Source: an uncultured Nitrosomonas sp.
Lineage (GTDB): Bacteria > Pseudomonadota > Gammaproteobacteria > Burkholderiales > Nitrosomonadaceae
DNA length: 49,021 nucleotides
Assembly (NCBI GenBank): GCA_902826055.1
Contig: CADEDJ010000020.1
Coordinates: 1 to 49,021, forward strand
Reading direction: 5' to 3'
A program made the translations under genes and the position numbers. This document shows, one piece after another, positions 27,401 through 35,575 of this stretch. The notes below the pieces were generated by a model, which was not told the origin of the DNA, did no database searches, and saw only the letters and a list, made by a program, of their open reading frames with translations. How positions within the stretch are numbered: position 1 is the first letter of the stretch; each line of letters opens with the position of its first letter.

Positions 27401-29006
27401 TAGCGGCACTGCTGGATTTGATGAAGTGCGCTACACGGCGGCAGTTGCAGGTACCCTGACACTCTATGCCGGAGATACCGGCATAGAGCGCGTCGCAATT
27501 GGAACAGGAACGGCCGCAGCGGCTGTTTCCAATAAAACTACAGCGCTCAACGTCAATGCGGCCGAAGTCGGCAATGCGCTGGCGATTTTCGGCAATGCTG
27601 GCGCCAATATCGTAACGGGTACGAATTTCGATGACCTTATCGACGGTAAGGGCGGAAATGATAAATTTAATGGCTTGAACGGCTCAGATATTTATTTGAT
27701 AACCGTAGTGGCTGAGCATACTATTGCTGAAATCAACGATAGCGGTACTTCAGGAACCGATGAAGTAAGATTTGCCGCGACGGTTAACAGTACCTTAACT
27801 TTATTTGCAGGAGATACAGGTATCGAACGGGTAGTCATCGGTACCGGATTAGAGGTTAATGCAATGACATCAGCCACTACAGCGCTGAATGTTAACGCCG
27901 GTCTAGTAGCTAATGCACTAACCTTGATCGGTAACGCGGGTAACAATATCCTAACCGGTACTGCGCATACCGATTTGATCGATGGCGGCGAAGGCTCGGA
28001 TATTTATATCGTGAACTCAGCAGATCATCATATGGCTTCCGAATTCGCCGATAGCGGATTGACTGGAAGCGATGAAGTTCGTTTTGCTGCTACTATGGCC
28101 AGTACACTTACTGTGTATGCAGGTGATGTGGGCATAGAACGTATCGTAATGGGTACCGGTACAGCTGCGACTGCTGTTTCTACTGCAACTGTTGCACTCA
28201 ATATCAATGCCGCTGCAGCAGTCAATGCCTTAACACTGGCGGGTAATGCCGGTGTGAATGCCCTGATCGGTACTGCGCAAGTCGATGTCATCGATGGCAA
28301 GATTGGTATTGATATATTGGATGGCCGGGAAGAAGCGGATATTTACATAATAAACGCTGCCACAGAACACCCTGCCGCAGAAATTGGCGATACCGGTATA
28401 AGTGGTGTCGACGAAGTGCGATTTGCCGCAACTTCTGCGAGTACGTTGATTTTGTATGCAGGTGATAGTGGCATAGAACGTGTGGTGACTGGCACGGGAA
28501 TTGCAGCTAGTGCGAATACTGCCGGAGCCGCTGCTGTTAACGTGAATGCCTCTGCTGTAGCGAATGGCTTGACAATTATCGGCAATAATGGCGCTAACAC
28601 ATTGATTGGCACTGCATTTGATGACACTTTGCATGGCAACTATGGCAACGACATTATCTCGGGAGGCGCCGGAGTGGACAAATTCGTGTTTGACTATAAT
28701 CCTAACAGCACGTACAACCGAGATACCATAACCGATTTTCAAAGTGGCACAGACATACTGCAATTCAGTTTAGCGCTGTTTACAGGTTTAGGTAGTAATC
28801 CAGGAATTCTAAGTGCAGAGCAATTTTTGTCTGGTGCAGGGGCAGTGTCTGCACAGAATATAGATGATCGTTTAATCTACAATACCACTACTGGAATTTT
28901 GTATTATGATGCAGATGGAATGGGTGGTATTCCCGCCTTACAAGTTGCATTAATGGGCACAACTTTCCATCCAGGTCTCAACAGCAGCGACATTCAAATG
29001 TTTTGA
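24483..29006 (+). CDS. Subtilisin-like (S8) protease with RTX motifs and eight tandem repeats
   Basis: A 1507-residue secreted protease. Residues 1-80 look like an inhibitor-type propeptide. The S8 domain runs from about 95 to 460 with catalytic D131 (VIDTGIDYTHPD), H236 (GHGTHVAG) and S409 (GTSMAAPHV). The D-H gap is about 105 residues and holds two EF-hand-like calcium loops (DFNNNGRIDAGD and DLDGNGYID). RTX nonapeptides (AGNDTLNALAGNDILDGG) follow near 490-530. Eight copies of a 94-113-residue repeat span about 531-1398, then a final RTX block (GNYGNDIISGGAG) and a serralysin-type C-terminus. There is no Sec signal; RTX proteins usually leave by type I secretion, but no exporter genes are in view. 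The ribosome site is weak. Confidence 0.92.
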   Translation: MSKFVNGEFLIQFAAHMTPLEKVTLLRKNGAEFVDDFASSQQEPMLAKVNHPKSLEKAIDKLAKLPGVEFVQHNWVISNQLSSDDPFYTNGNLWGMYGDVTSPVNSYGSQAAEAWNSGFTGTTKTVVGVIDTGIDYTHPDLYLNIWINQKEISNTLRTSLTDVDEDSVISFIDLNHAANVSYVNDFNNNGRIDAGDLLADSRWEGGDDLDGNGYIDDIVGWDFVNNDNNPFDDVGHGTHVAGTIGATGDNGTGVSGVNWNIEMVALKALGPSGGTSLSTTAAINYYTNASLVSGTGQNFVATNNSWGGGGYSQSNYDAIVRSAQAGNLFVAAAGNSGLNTDSYANYPSNMNTTATIGFDAVISVAALTSSGTLASFSNYGKSTVDLAAPGQGIYSTVPGGGYASYQGTSMAAPHVTGALALYASALPDISAQQLRESLLSTVAPTSALTSTSVTGGRLDIGTMIAGVPPPPGVIINGGNYTGTTANNIMNAGAGDDILYGLAGNDTLNALAGNDILDGGAGSDKLYGGEGSDIYLVVLTADHGAAEFFDYGTLGTDEIRFAATVKSTLKIFAGDSGIERVVIGAGLGASANTSATTALNINAAAAANALTIIGNAGNNSLTGTAYVDQLDGGDGSDTYIINSSAHHSAAEITDTGSIGIDVVSFAATAPSTLTLYAGDSGIDRVITSGTAALNIDASATGNSLAIIGNSASNILIGTAFADTMNGGSGGDIYLINSATEHNQAEIADNGTSGIDEVRFTTQTAGTLTLFAGDTGIEQAVIGTGSAVTANASGTAANNIDATLAPKGLTIIGNAGANILKGSVFDDILIGNAGEDSLLGGSGSDIYVFENSADHAAAEISDTGITGVDVIRYAATTAGTLTLFAGNVGIEQIIIGTGIGPAAVSTGTTALNVDASALTGPLLLAGNAGANTLQATVQDDIMNGGSGIDKLDGNEGADIYLIAAATEHSAAEFSDSGTAGFDEVRYTAAVAGTLTLYAGDTGIERVAIGTGTAAAAVSNKTTALNVNAAEVGNALAIFGNAGANIVTGTNFDDLIDGKGGNDKFNGLNGSDIYLITVVAEHTIAEINDSGTSGTDEVRFAATVNSTLTLFAGDTGIERVVIGTGLEVNAMTSATTALNVNAGLVANALTLIGNAGNNILTGTAHTDLIDGGEGSDIYIVNSADHHMASEFADSGLTGSDEVRFAATMASTLTVYAGDVGIERIVMGTGTAATAVSTATVALNINAAAAVNALTLAGNAGVNALIGTAQVDVIDGKIGIDILDGREEADIYIINAATEHPAAEIGDTGISGVDEVRFAATSASTLILYAGDSGIERVVTGTGIAASANTAGAAAVNVNASAVANGLTIIGNNGANTLIGTAFDDTLHGNYGNDIISGGAGVDKFVFDYNPNSTYNRDTITDFQSGTDILQFSLALFTGLGSNPGILSAEQFLSGAGAVSAQNIDDRLIYNTTTGILYYDADGMGGIPALQVALMGTTFHPGLNSSDIQMF
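26073..28676 (+). repeat. Tandem repeats inside the S8-RTX protease gene
   Basis: Eight units begin with a motif of the type (S/A/G)DIY(L/I)(I/V), starting at 26073, 26385, 26667, 27006, 27345, 27684, 27996 and 28335. The following final RTX block starts at 28674. Unit lengths are 312, 282, 339, 339, 339, 312, 339 and 339 bases, that is 104, 94 or 113 codons. Each unit carries the same order: an AAEI.D segment, a D.VRFAAT segment, TLTL(Y/F)AGD.GIERV, a Thr/Ala-rich ALN(I/V)(N/D)A segment, then a GNAG.N.LTGT.. RTX-like turn. The shorter units lack a nine-residue block that includes a GTG-type segment. Nucleotide divergence between units is clear, so the array is not freshly duplicated. Confidence 0.88.
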
Positions 29007-29255
29007 TTTGATGTGATTGTTCTGTATTAAATCTGCTAGTTCAATTCAAGCTGGGCCGGAGCATGCATAGCACGAAAATTCTCTGGCCCAATTCATATCG
29101 TTCTCCATGTTAGAATTTCAGATGCTAGCAGTTGCGACGGATAACATTTTGCTGCAATCTGTATAGTAAAAACTTTTCTTATAGTTTGACCATCGATTGA
29201 ATATGACGCTTTATTTCATCTAGTAATGGTCAACAAATTAATTTATTAATAATAA

Positions 29256-30161
29256 ATGGCAACTATAGGTTTTATCGGACTCGGCATCATGGGTAAGCCT
29301 ATGGCCGGGCACCTGATCAAGGGCGGGCACAGCTTATTTTTACAGTCGCGCAGTGGCGTGCCTGCGGAGTTGGTTGCGCTGGGTGGTAAGGCATTAGCTT
29401 TGCCCAAAGAAGTGGCGCGGCACGCGGATATTATTATCACCATGCTTCCCGATACGCCGGATGTGGAAAAAGTATTGTTTGCAGAAGATGGCGTGATTGA
29501 GGGTATGGAACCGCATGCTGATCAAGCCAAAATCATCGTGGACATGAGCTCCATCTCGCCGCTGGAAACACGTAAGTTTGCGGCACGAATCAAAGCATTC
29601 GGACATGATTATGTCGATGCGCCGGTTTCCGGTGGCGATGTGGGCGCGCAGAATGCCACGTTGACTATCATGGTCGGAGCTACGGCTACCACCTTTGACA
29701 AAGTGAAACCGATTTTCGAATTATTGGGAAAAAGCGTGACGCATATCGGCGAAGTCGGTGCCGGGCAGGTTTGCAAAATCGCTAATCAGATTGTTGTGTC
29801 ATCAGCCATTGAGGCCGTAGCCGAAGCATTGTTGTTTGCTTCCAAAGCTGGTGCGGATCCTGAGAAAGTACGTCAGGCTTTGCTGGGCGGGTTTGCAGCG
29901 TCGCGAGTGCTGGAAGTGCATGGGGATCGCATGATTCAACGGCGTTTCGAACCGGGTTTTCGCATCGAATTGCACCAAAAAGATCTGAATATTGCGTTGG
30001 CAAGCGCTTCCGAGCTGGGTGTAAGTTTGCCCAATACGGCGACGGTGCGCGAATTGTTTTCGGCATGCCTCGCGCATGGCGGTGCAAAATGGGATAATTC
30101 AGCCATTGTAAAAATGCTTGAAAAATTGGCTAATTACGAAATTCAAAAATATCCGGAATAA
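29256..30161 (+). CDS. garR: Tartronate semialdehyde (2-hydroxy-3-oxopropionate) reductase
   Basis: A 301-residue beta-hydroxyacid dehydrogenase that reduces tartronate semialdehyde to D-glycerate with NAD(P)H. The N-terminal nucleotide fold is IGFIGLGIMGKPMAGHL. The substrate motif is DAPVSGGDVGAQNATLTIMV, and the catalytic lysine lies in GAGQVCKIANQ. It starts the glycolate-salvage cluster: glcD begins four bases after its stop. In this pathway glyoxylate is condensed to tartronate semialdehyde by glyoxylate carboligase, which is not in the window, and GarR completes glycerate formation. Confidence 0.88.
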   Translation: MATIGFIGLGIMGKPMAGHLIKGGHSLFLQSRSGVPAELVALGGKALALPKEVARHADIIITMLPDTPDVEKVLFAEDGVIEGMEPHADQAKIIVDMSSISPLETRKFAARIKAFGHDYVDAPVSGGDVGAQNATLTIMVGATATTFDKVKPIFELLGKSVTHIGEVGAGQVCKIANQIVVSSAIEAVAEALLFASKAGADPEKVRQALLGGFAASRVLEVHGDRMIQRRFEPGFRIELHQKDLNIALASASELGVSLPNTATVRELFSACLAHGGAKWDNSAIVKMLEKLANYEIQKYPE

Positions 30162-30165
30162 TTAC

Positions 30166-31620
30166 ATGGCTGTTCAGGAACTCGTTCACAATCTGAGGTC
30201 TTTCTTGCCCGCTGAGGCGGTATTGTATGAAGCCGAAGATTTGAAGCCCTATGAATGCGACGGTTTGTCAGCGTACCGGCAACTGCCGATGATGGTGGTA
30301 TTACCGCAAAACGAGGAACAGGTCGTTAAGATTTTACAACTGTGCCATGCAGCACAAACGCCTGTAGTGGCGCGCGGTGCGGGCACCGGTTTATCGGGGG
30401 GCGCATTACCGCATGCGCAAGGTGTTTTATTGTCACTGGCAAAATTGAATCGAATCATCGATGTTGATCCACTGGCGCGTACTGCACGGGTGCAGCCAGG
30501 TGTACGGAATTTGGCAATCAGTGAAGCCGCCGCACCTTATGGTTTGTATTATGCGCCAGACCCTTCGTCGCAAATTGCTTGTTCGATTGGCGGCAATGTG
30601 GCAGAGAATTCAGGCGGCGTGCATTGTCTCAAATATGGCCTTACGGTGCATAACATTCTCAAATTACGTGTTTTGACTGTCGACGGCGAGCGCCTGGAAA
30701 TCGGCAGCGATGGACTAGACAGTGCCGGATACGATTTGCTGGCATTGATGACGGGCAGTGAAGGGATGCTGGGCATTGTCACGGAAATCACTGTGAAATT
30801 GATCCCGATTCCGGAAAAAGCGCAGTTGGTAATGGCGGCGTTTGACGATGTGCAGAAAGCGGGTAATGCGGTGGCAAATGTGATTGCTGCGGGTATCATT
30901 CCCGCTGGCATGGAAATGATGGATAAAATTACCATCCATGCTGTGGAAGAATTCTTGCATGCCGGTTACGATCTGAATGCGGAAGCAATTTTATTGTGCG
31001 AATCCGATGGCAGCGCTGAAGAGGTTGTCACTGAAATTCAACGTATCCATGACATCATGCGGCAAAGTGGGGCAATTGCCATCAGCACTTCGCGCAACGA
31101 AGCGGAGCGGCTCAAATTTTGGGCTGGGCGCAAGGCGGCATTTCCCGCGGCAGGTCGGGTTTCGCCTGACTACTACTGCATGGACGGCACTATTCCGCGT
31201 AAGCATTTGGCCGATGTGTTGCGCGGCGTAGAGCAACTTTCGCAGGAATATGGCTTGCGTTGCATGAATGTGTTTCATGCCGGCGACGGCAATCTTCATC
31301 CTCTCATTTTGTATGATGCCAACCAGCCGGGTGAATTGGAGAGAACCGAAGAATTTGGCGGCAAAATATTGCAGATGTGCATTGATGCTGGCGGTACGAT
31401 TACCGGAGAGCATGGCGTAGGAATGGAAAAAATCAATCAAATGTGTTCACAATTCAGAACCGGTGAATTGGAAATATTTCATGCGGTCAAAGCGGCATTT
31501 GATCCGAGTGGATTGCTCAATCCCGGCAAAGCCGTGCCCACCTTGCATCGTTGCGCGGAATTAGGAGCGATGCATGTGCATCGGGGTGAGGAGAAATTCG
31601 CCGAACTGCCGCGTTTCTAA
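30166..31620 (+). CDS. glcD: Glycolate oxidase subunit GlcD
   Basis: A 484-residue FAD-binding catalytic subunit of glycolate dehydrogenase, oxidising glycolate to glyoxylate. The PCMH-type FAD domain shows VVARGAGTGLSGGALP near residue 65 and a SIGGNVAENSGGVHCLKYG block. The C-terminal half has the conserved MNVFHAGDGNLHPLI stretch and ends DPSGLLNPGKAVP. The ATG at 30166 is preferred because family similarity begins there; a start 48 bases upstream would overlap garR. It is followed by glcE after five bases. Confidence 0.92.
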   Translation: MAVQELVHNLRSFLPAEAVLYEAEDLKPYECDGLSAYRQLPMMVVLPQNEEQVVKILQLCHAAQTPVVARGAGTGLSGGALPHAQGVLLSLAKLNRIIDVDPLARTARVQPGVRNLAISEAAAPYGLYYAPDPSSQIACSIGGNVAENSGGVHCLKYGLTVHNILKLRVLTVDGERLEIGSDGLDSAGYDLLALMTGSEGMLGIVTEITVKLIPIPEKAQLVMAAFDDVQKAGNAVANVIAAGIIPAGMEMMDKITIHAVEEFLHAGYDLNAEAILLCESDGSAEEVVTEIQRIHDIMRQSGAIAISTSRNEAERLKFWAGRKAAFPAAGRVSPDYYCMDGTIPRKHLADVLRGVEQLSQEYGLRCMNVFHAGDGNLHPLILYDANQPGELERTEEFGGKILQMCIDAGGTITGEHGVGMEKINQMCSQFRTGELEIFHAVKAAFDPSGLLNPGKAVPTLHRCAELGAMHVHRGEEKFAELPRF

Positions 31621-31625
31621 ATATT

Positions 31626-32699
31626 ATGTCAGCTATTATTGATGAATATATCGCAGCCATTCATAAAGCGGCTGAAACTAAAATTCCCTTGCAGATAAGC
31701 GGTGGCGGTACTAAGCATTTTTACGGCAATGCAATGACTAAACAGGACATTTCGTTGCTGGAGATGAATAATTATCACGGTATTGTTGATTATGAGCCGA
31801 CAGAACTGGTCATTACAGCGCGCGCCGGTACCCGGCTGGCGGATCTGGAAGCTATGCTTGCCCAACACGGTCAAATGCTGGCATTTGAACCCCCCCATTT
31901 TGGTGAGCAGGTAACGCTGGGAGGATGTGTGGCAAGCGGCTTGTCGGGACCGCGCCGTGCTAGTGCCGGTTCGGTGCGCGATTATGTGCTGGGTGTGCGC
32001 ATGCTGGATGGGCAAGGCAGGGATCTGCGTTTTGGCGGACAGGTCATGAAAAATGTTGCGGGTTACGATATTTCCAGGTTAATGACGGGCTCAATGGGAA
32101 CACTGGGTGTATTGCTTGAAGTTTCGCTGAAGGTCTTACCCAGACCGGCAACTGAAATGACGCTGCGTATGTCATTGAATGAATCGGCAGCAATCGAGAA
32201 AATGAATCAATGGGCTGGAAAACCATTGCCAATTTCCGCGACGTGTTATACCGCAGGCGAACTTTTTTTAAGACTCTCGGGCGCTGAGTCCGCAGTGCGT
32301 GTAGCCCAGTTGAAATTGGGCGGAGAAGCGGTGACTGACGGTGAAATTTTTTGGCACGCGATACGTGAGCAAACGCATGCTTTTTTTCAGACGGATGAAC
32401 CGCTGTGGCGTTTATCCATTCGATCCACTGCAGTTCCCATAACATGGACGGGTAAGCAACTAATCGAATGGAATGGCGGTTTACGTTGGTTACAATCTGG
32501 CGATGAAACAGAAACAAAAATCATACGTAACGCCGCAGAAAAGGCGGGCGGTCATGCCACATTGTTTCGTAATGGCCAATCGCGCATTGGTGTTTTTCAT
32601 CCGCTTCCTCCCGCTATGATGAAGATTCACCGTTTACTGAAAGAAAAATTTGATCCGCTGGGAATTTTTAATCCCGGCCGGCTTTACCCTGAGATTTAA
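31626..32699 (+). CDS. glcE: Glycolate oxidase FAD-binding subunit GlcE
   Basis: A 357-residue second FAD-binding subunit of the GlcDEF complex. It has the shortened PCMH-type domain with LQISGGGTKHFYG, TLGGCVASGLSGPRRASAGS and MKNVAGYDISRLMTGSMGTLG. The C-terminus carries FDPLGIFNPGRLYPEI. It begins five bases after glcD, and its stop (TAA, 32697-32699) directly touches the glcF ATG, so the three genes are tightly coupled. GlcE alone is not active; it works with GlcD and the iron-sulphur subunit. Confidence 0.92.
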   Translation: MSAIIDEYIAAIHKAAETKIPLQISGGGTKHFYGNAMTKQDISLLEMNNYHGIVDYEPTELVITARAGTRLADLEAMLAQHGQMLAFEPPHFGEQVTLGGCVASGLSGPRRASAGSVRDYVLGVRMLDGQGRDLRFGGQVMKNVAGYDISRLMTGSMGTLGVLLEVSLKVLPRPATEMTLRMSLNESAAIEKMNQWAGKPLPISATCYTAGELFLRLSGAESAVRVAQLKLGGEAVTDGEIFWHAIREQTHAFFQTDEPLWRLSIRSTAVPITWTGKQLIEWNGGLRWLQSGDETETKIIRNAAEKAGGHATLFRNGQSRIGVFHPLPPAMMKIHRLLKEKFDPLGIFNPGRLYPEI

Positions 32700-33947
32700 A
32701 TGCAGACCAAACTCGTAGACTTTATAAAAAATTCTCCACAAGGACAGGAAGCGGATGCTATTTTGCGTAGTTGCGTGCATTGCGGTTTTTGTCTGGCAAC
32801 TTGCCCGACTTATCAGATTCTTGGTGACGAGCTGGATAGCCCGCGCGGTCGCATTTATCTGATGAAGCAAATGTTGGAAGGGCAACCCATTACGCAAAAA
32901 ACCCAATTGCATCTCGATCGTTGCCTGACTTGCCGGGCCTGTGAAACGACTTGCCCTTCGGGAGTACGCTACGGCGCATTGGTGGACATTAGCCGCGGCA
33001 TCGTCGAAAAGCGGGTAAAACGCAATATCGGTACCGATATTGTGCGCTATGCGTTGCGCAAAATTTTACCCAATCCATTGTTGTTTAACCCGCTATTTAA
33101 GGTTGGGCAGGTAGCACGCGCGATTTTACCGGGAAAATTGAAAAGAAAAATTCCGCCCCAACTCGGTTCCGCTAAAACATGGCCTACGGAACGGCATACA
33201 CGCAAAATGCTGGTGCTTGATGGCTGTGTGCAACCGGCCATGGCACCTAATATCAACGCTGCTACCGCACGCGTGTTGGATAATTTGGCTATATCGCTGA
33301 TCACGGCTGCAAATGCCGGGTGTTGCGGGGCGGTTACCTTTCACTTGAATGCACAGCAGGAAGGATTGGATTACATGCGCCGCAATATTGATGCGTGGTG
33401 GCCATTGGTTGCGCAAAACGAAGTTGAGGCGATAGTGGTGACAGCCAGTGGTTGTGGCGTAACTGTGAAAGACTATGGACATTTACTGCAGCATGATCCG
33501 GCCTATGCCAAAAAAGCGGCCGATGTTTCAGCACTTGCTAAAGATATCGGTGAAATAATTCATGCTGAATTAGAAAATATTAAGTTATTGTTGGATAAGC
33601 ACAAGCGTAATGCAAGAAAAATGAAATTGTCTTTTCATTCGCCTTGTACTTTGCAGCATGGTATGAAAATTCGCGGTGTTGTGGAAGACATTCTGATTGC
33701 TATCGGTTTTGATTTGACTCCTGTTCCTAATAGTCATTTATGCTGCGGTTCAGCAGGCACCTATTCAATTTTGCAGCCTGATTTATCGCAGCAATTGTTG
33801 AAAAATAAGGTGACCGCTTTAGAATCAGGCAGACCGGAACAGATTGCTACGGCTAATATTGGTTGCTTGGTGCATTTACAAAGTGGTACGGTATTGCCGG
33901 TGAAACATTGGATTGAGTTGCTGGATGAGTGCCTGTCCAGCACATAA
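32700..33947 (+). CDS. glcF: Glycolate oxidase iron-sulphur subunit GlcF
   Basis: A 415-residue electron-transfer subunit that passes electrons from GlcDE to the membrane quinone pool. Two [4Fe-4S] sites are seen: CVHCGFCLATCP near residue 22 and CLTCRACETTCP near 78. Two CCG domains follow (NAGCCGAVTFHLN and SHLCCGSAGTYS). Residue count is normal for GlcF. Its ATG begins on the base after the glcE stop. It is the last gene of the unit; after it lies a 150-base spacer with the promoter for the small lipoprotein gene. Confidence 0.92.
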   Translation: MQTKLVDFIKNSPQGQEADAILRSCVHCGFCLATCPTYQILGDELDSPRGRIYLMKQMLEGQPITQKTQLHLDRCLTCRACETTCPSGVRYGALVDISRGIVEKRVKRNIGTDIVRYALRKILPNPLLFNPLFKVGQVARAILPGKLKRKIPPQLGSAKTWPTERHTRKMLVLDGCVQPAMAPNINAATARVLDNLAISLITAANAGCCGAVTFHLNAQQEGLDYMRRNIDAWWPLVAQNEVEAIVVTASGCGVTVKDYGHLLQHDPAYAKKAADVSALAKDIGEIIHAELENIKLLLDKHKRNARKMKLSFHSPCTLQHGMKIRGVVEDILIAIGFDLTPVPNSHLCCGSAGTYSILQPDLSQQLLKNKVTALESGRPEQIATANIGCLVHLQSGTVLPVKHWIELLDECLSST

Positions 33948-34018
33948 ATAGCACAGGATTTTCACAACCAAGAATCTGAAATCAAAGATTTTCATTTTGA
34001 AGGAATTAAAAAACTTGC

Positions 34019-34048
34019 TTGAATGATCACTTAAGTTCGTTATATACT
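34019..34048 (+). promoter_or_regulatory. Predicted sigma-70 promoter of the small lipoprotein gene
   Basis: TTGAAT at 34019-34024 and TATACT at 34043-34048 with an 18-base spacer lie 50 bases upstream of the lipoprotein ATG. An overlapping TATATA gives a 16-base spacer. The spacing to the start and the AT-rich surroundings support it. Confidence 0.5.
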
Positions 34049-34097
34049 GCCCCCCTTAATTTAAATAATTAAAGAACTTTATAAGGAAAACTACACA

Positions 34098-34319
34098 ATG
34101 AAATATACTCTTCTGGCAGCATTCTTACTGGCATTAACGTTATCTGCATGCGGTGGCAAACCTAGTCAAGCTTTACCTGAAACAGAAAAAGAAAACTATG
34201 AAAAGATGATGCGTGGTGAGCAAATTGATTGTCCGCATGGATTGGATGGTAATGGAAATTGCTTGAAAGAAGGCGCGGATCCTCGTCCATATGGTGGAAG
34301 CAGCAAACCTGGACATTAA
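34098..34319 (+). CDS. Small lipoprotein
   Basis: A 73-residue lipoprotein with signal [18 protein letters not shown] and the acylated cysteine at residue 18. The mature part is hydrophilic with a Lys/Glu helix ([16 protein letters not shown]) and two further cysteines in [12 protein letters not shown], perhaps disulphide-linked. The end is Gly/Pro-rich. AAGGAAAA lies before the ATG. It has its own promoter and a terminator right after the stop, so it is monocistronic. No function is recognised. Confidence 0.8.
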   Translation: MKYTLLAAFLLALTLSACGGKPSQALPETEKENYEKMMRGEQIDCPHGLDGNGNCLKEGADPRPYGGSSKPGH

Positions 34320-34338
34320 AAAGAATTTTCTTTTTAAT

Positions 34339-34368
34339 AAAAAAACCGCCGATGTGGCGGTTTTTTTA
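34339..34368. terminator. Bidirectional rho-independent terminator
   Basis: The arms AACCGCC and GGCGGTT, extended by A- and T-runs on both sides, form a stable hairpin around GATGT. On the plus strand a run of seven or more T follows the stem, serving the small lipoprotein gene; on the minus strand the A-run reads as T, serving bamC and dapA. It lies between two converging genes. Confidence 0.88.
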
Positions 34369-34410
34369 TTGAAAACAAAAAATCTGAGTTTTTTTTCTTC
34401 TTTATTCAGT

Positions 34411-35574
34411 TTATCTAAGTTGTTCATGTAACAATTTAAGAATACGATCTGTAGTCGCAGAATTAACAGTTGTTCCGTCATCATTAAGTAAGGTGACGTT
34501 GCTGGTATTTGTTCCGGTATTATTAACTTGTATACGGTATTTTGCCGCTTTTGCACTGTCCTTGTCATTATCATTTCGCCAAAACATTATTCCTGACAGC
34601 AACCCTTTGTCATCGCCGGTTTTTTTCGTATCTTTGTCAGGATTGAGATAACGTACGAAATAAATCCCTTCGACACGATTTCGATCTTCAACGGTAAAGC
34701 CGATACGGTCAAGAGCTAATCCGACGCGCCGCCATGATCGATCAAATGCTTCATTAATGATCAATGTAGTTCCTGTCTCACGATCAATATAGGCACGTTC
34801 TTGAGTTGAGCTTTTGCTGGTGGTGAGTTCCAATTTGGCTTTTTCTTCTGCGACACCAAAGCGCATCATTAAACGTGATAGCATTTCGGCTTCCAGATCC
34901 GGATCAGCAGGTCTTGGTTGCCAGACTGTCCGATTAAGATTGCCACCTTCTAACACTTCATTCATACCCCGATGACTGATATATATTTCAGTGTTGCCCA
35001 ATTCATTTCGCTCCAAACGCGTACGAAATTTATCACGCTCTGCTGTTGAATATATGCTATCAAGAAAAGTAGAAAGAATGGTTCGCAATGGATCTTGTGG
35101 AATTTTTGCTCGATTTTCAGCCCAGTCGGTTTCCATAATGCCGGTTTCAGGAACTTCTATTTTGATCAGAAAACCGAGTTCTTGCCAAAATTCCTTTACG
35201 ATCGGCCACACGGCTTCAGGTGCTTGTGGCACAACCAGCCAGCGTTGCGTACCGGCACGTTCAATATGAACATTTTGAAATGAAGAGGGTACCAACGAAG
35301 GTGAACCGGCTTTAAGTTGTCCGCCACGCTCATTATTATAGTTGGAAAATGTCGTACTCCCTGGCGAATCAGAATCTGGAATAGAGTATCGTTCATCAAT
35401 CTCAGGTGTAATGAGATCTGGCGGTATTTCTAATGGGGGCAATTTCCCTGCTGATTTATATTCAACCGTTTTTGTATCCGGAAACAATTGGAACGTGTTA
35501 CAACCAGTGTTCAATAATGAAAGCGCCATTGCCACTGACGGCACAACTACTTTCCGCCATTTTGTTGTCGACAT
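34411..35574 (-). CDS. bamC: Outer membrane assembly lipoprotein BamC
   Basis: A 387-residue lipoprotein of the Bam complex that inserts beta-barrel proteins into the outer membrane. A lipobox LNTGC places the acylated cysteine at residue 25. Then comes an extended N-terminal region with PPLEIPPDLITPEIDERY, the conserved segment that binds BamD, and two helix-grip domains (RWLVVPQAPEAVWPIV near 110 and LIINEAFDRSWRRVGLALDR near 270). The start is supported by AAGGAG that lies within the last codons of dapA, one base away. The dapA-bamC pairing is known from many proteobacteria. Confidence 0.9.
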   Translation of the reverse strand: MSTTKWRKVVVPSVAMALSLLNTGCNTFQLFPDTKTVEYKSAGKLPPLEIPPDLITPEIDERYSIPDSDSPGSTTFSNYNNERGGQLKAGSPSLVPSSFQNVHIERAGTQRWLVVPQAPEAVWPIVKEFWQELGFLIKIEVPETGIMETDWAENRAKIPQDPLRTILSTFLDSIYSTAERDKFRTRLERNELGNTEIYISHRGMNEVLEGGNLNRTVWQPRPADPDLEAEMLSRLMMRFGVAEEKAKLELTTSKSSTQERAYIDRETGTTLIINEAFDRSWRRVGLALDRIGFTVEDRNRVEGIYFVRYLNPDKDTKKTGDDKGLLSGIMFWRNDNDKDSAKAAKYRIQVNNTGTNTSNVTLLNDDGTTVNSATTDRILKLLHEQLR

Positions 35575-35575
35575 C

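Noticed and set aside
26073..28676. CRISPR-like array
   Set aside because: The periodic units are in-frame protein modules of about 300 bases, not short direct repeats with spacers.
25384..28763. Several long antisense frames within the protease gene
   Set aside because: They reflect the repetitive, stop-poor codon use of the RTX modules; none has a ribosome site or a family pattern.
29052..29090. Inverted repeat after the protease gene as a terminator
   Set aside because: The 10-bp arms have one mismatch, the loop is 19 bases and no T-run follows, so termination is not supported.
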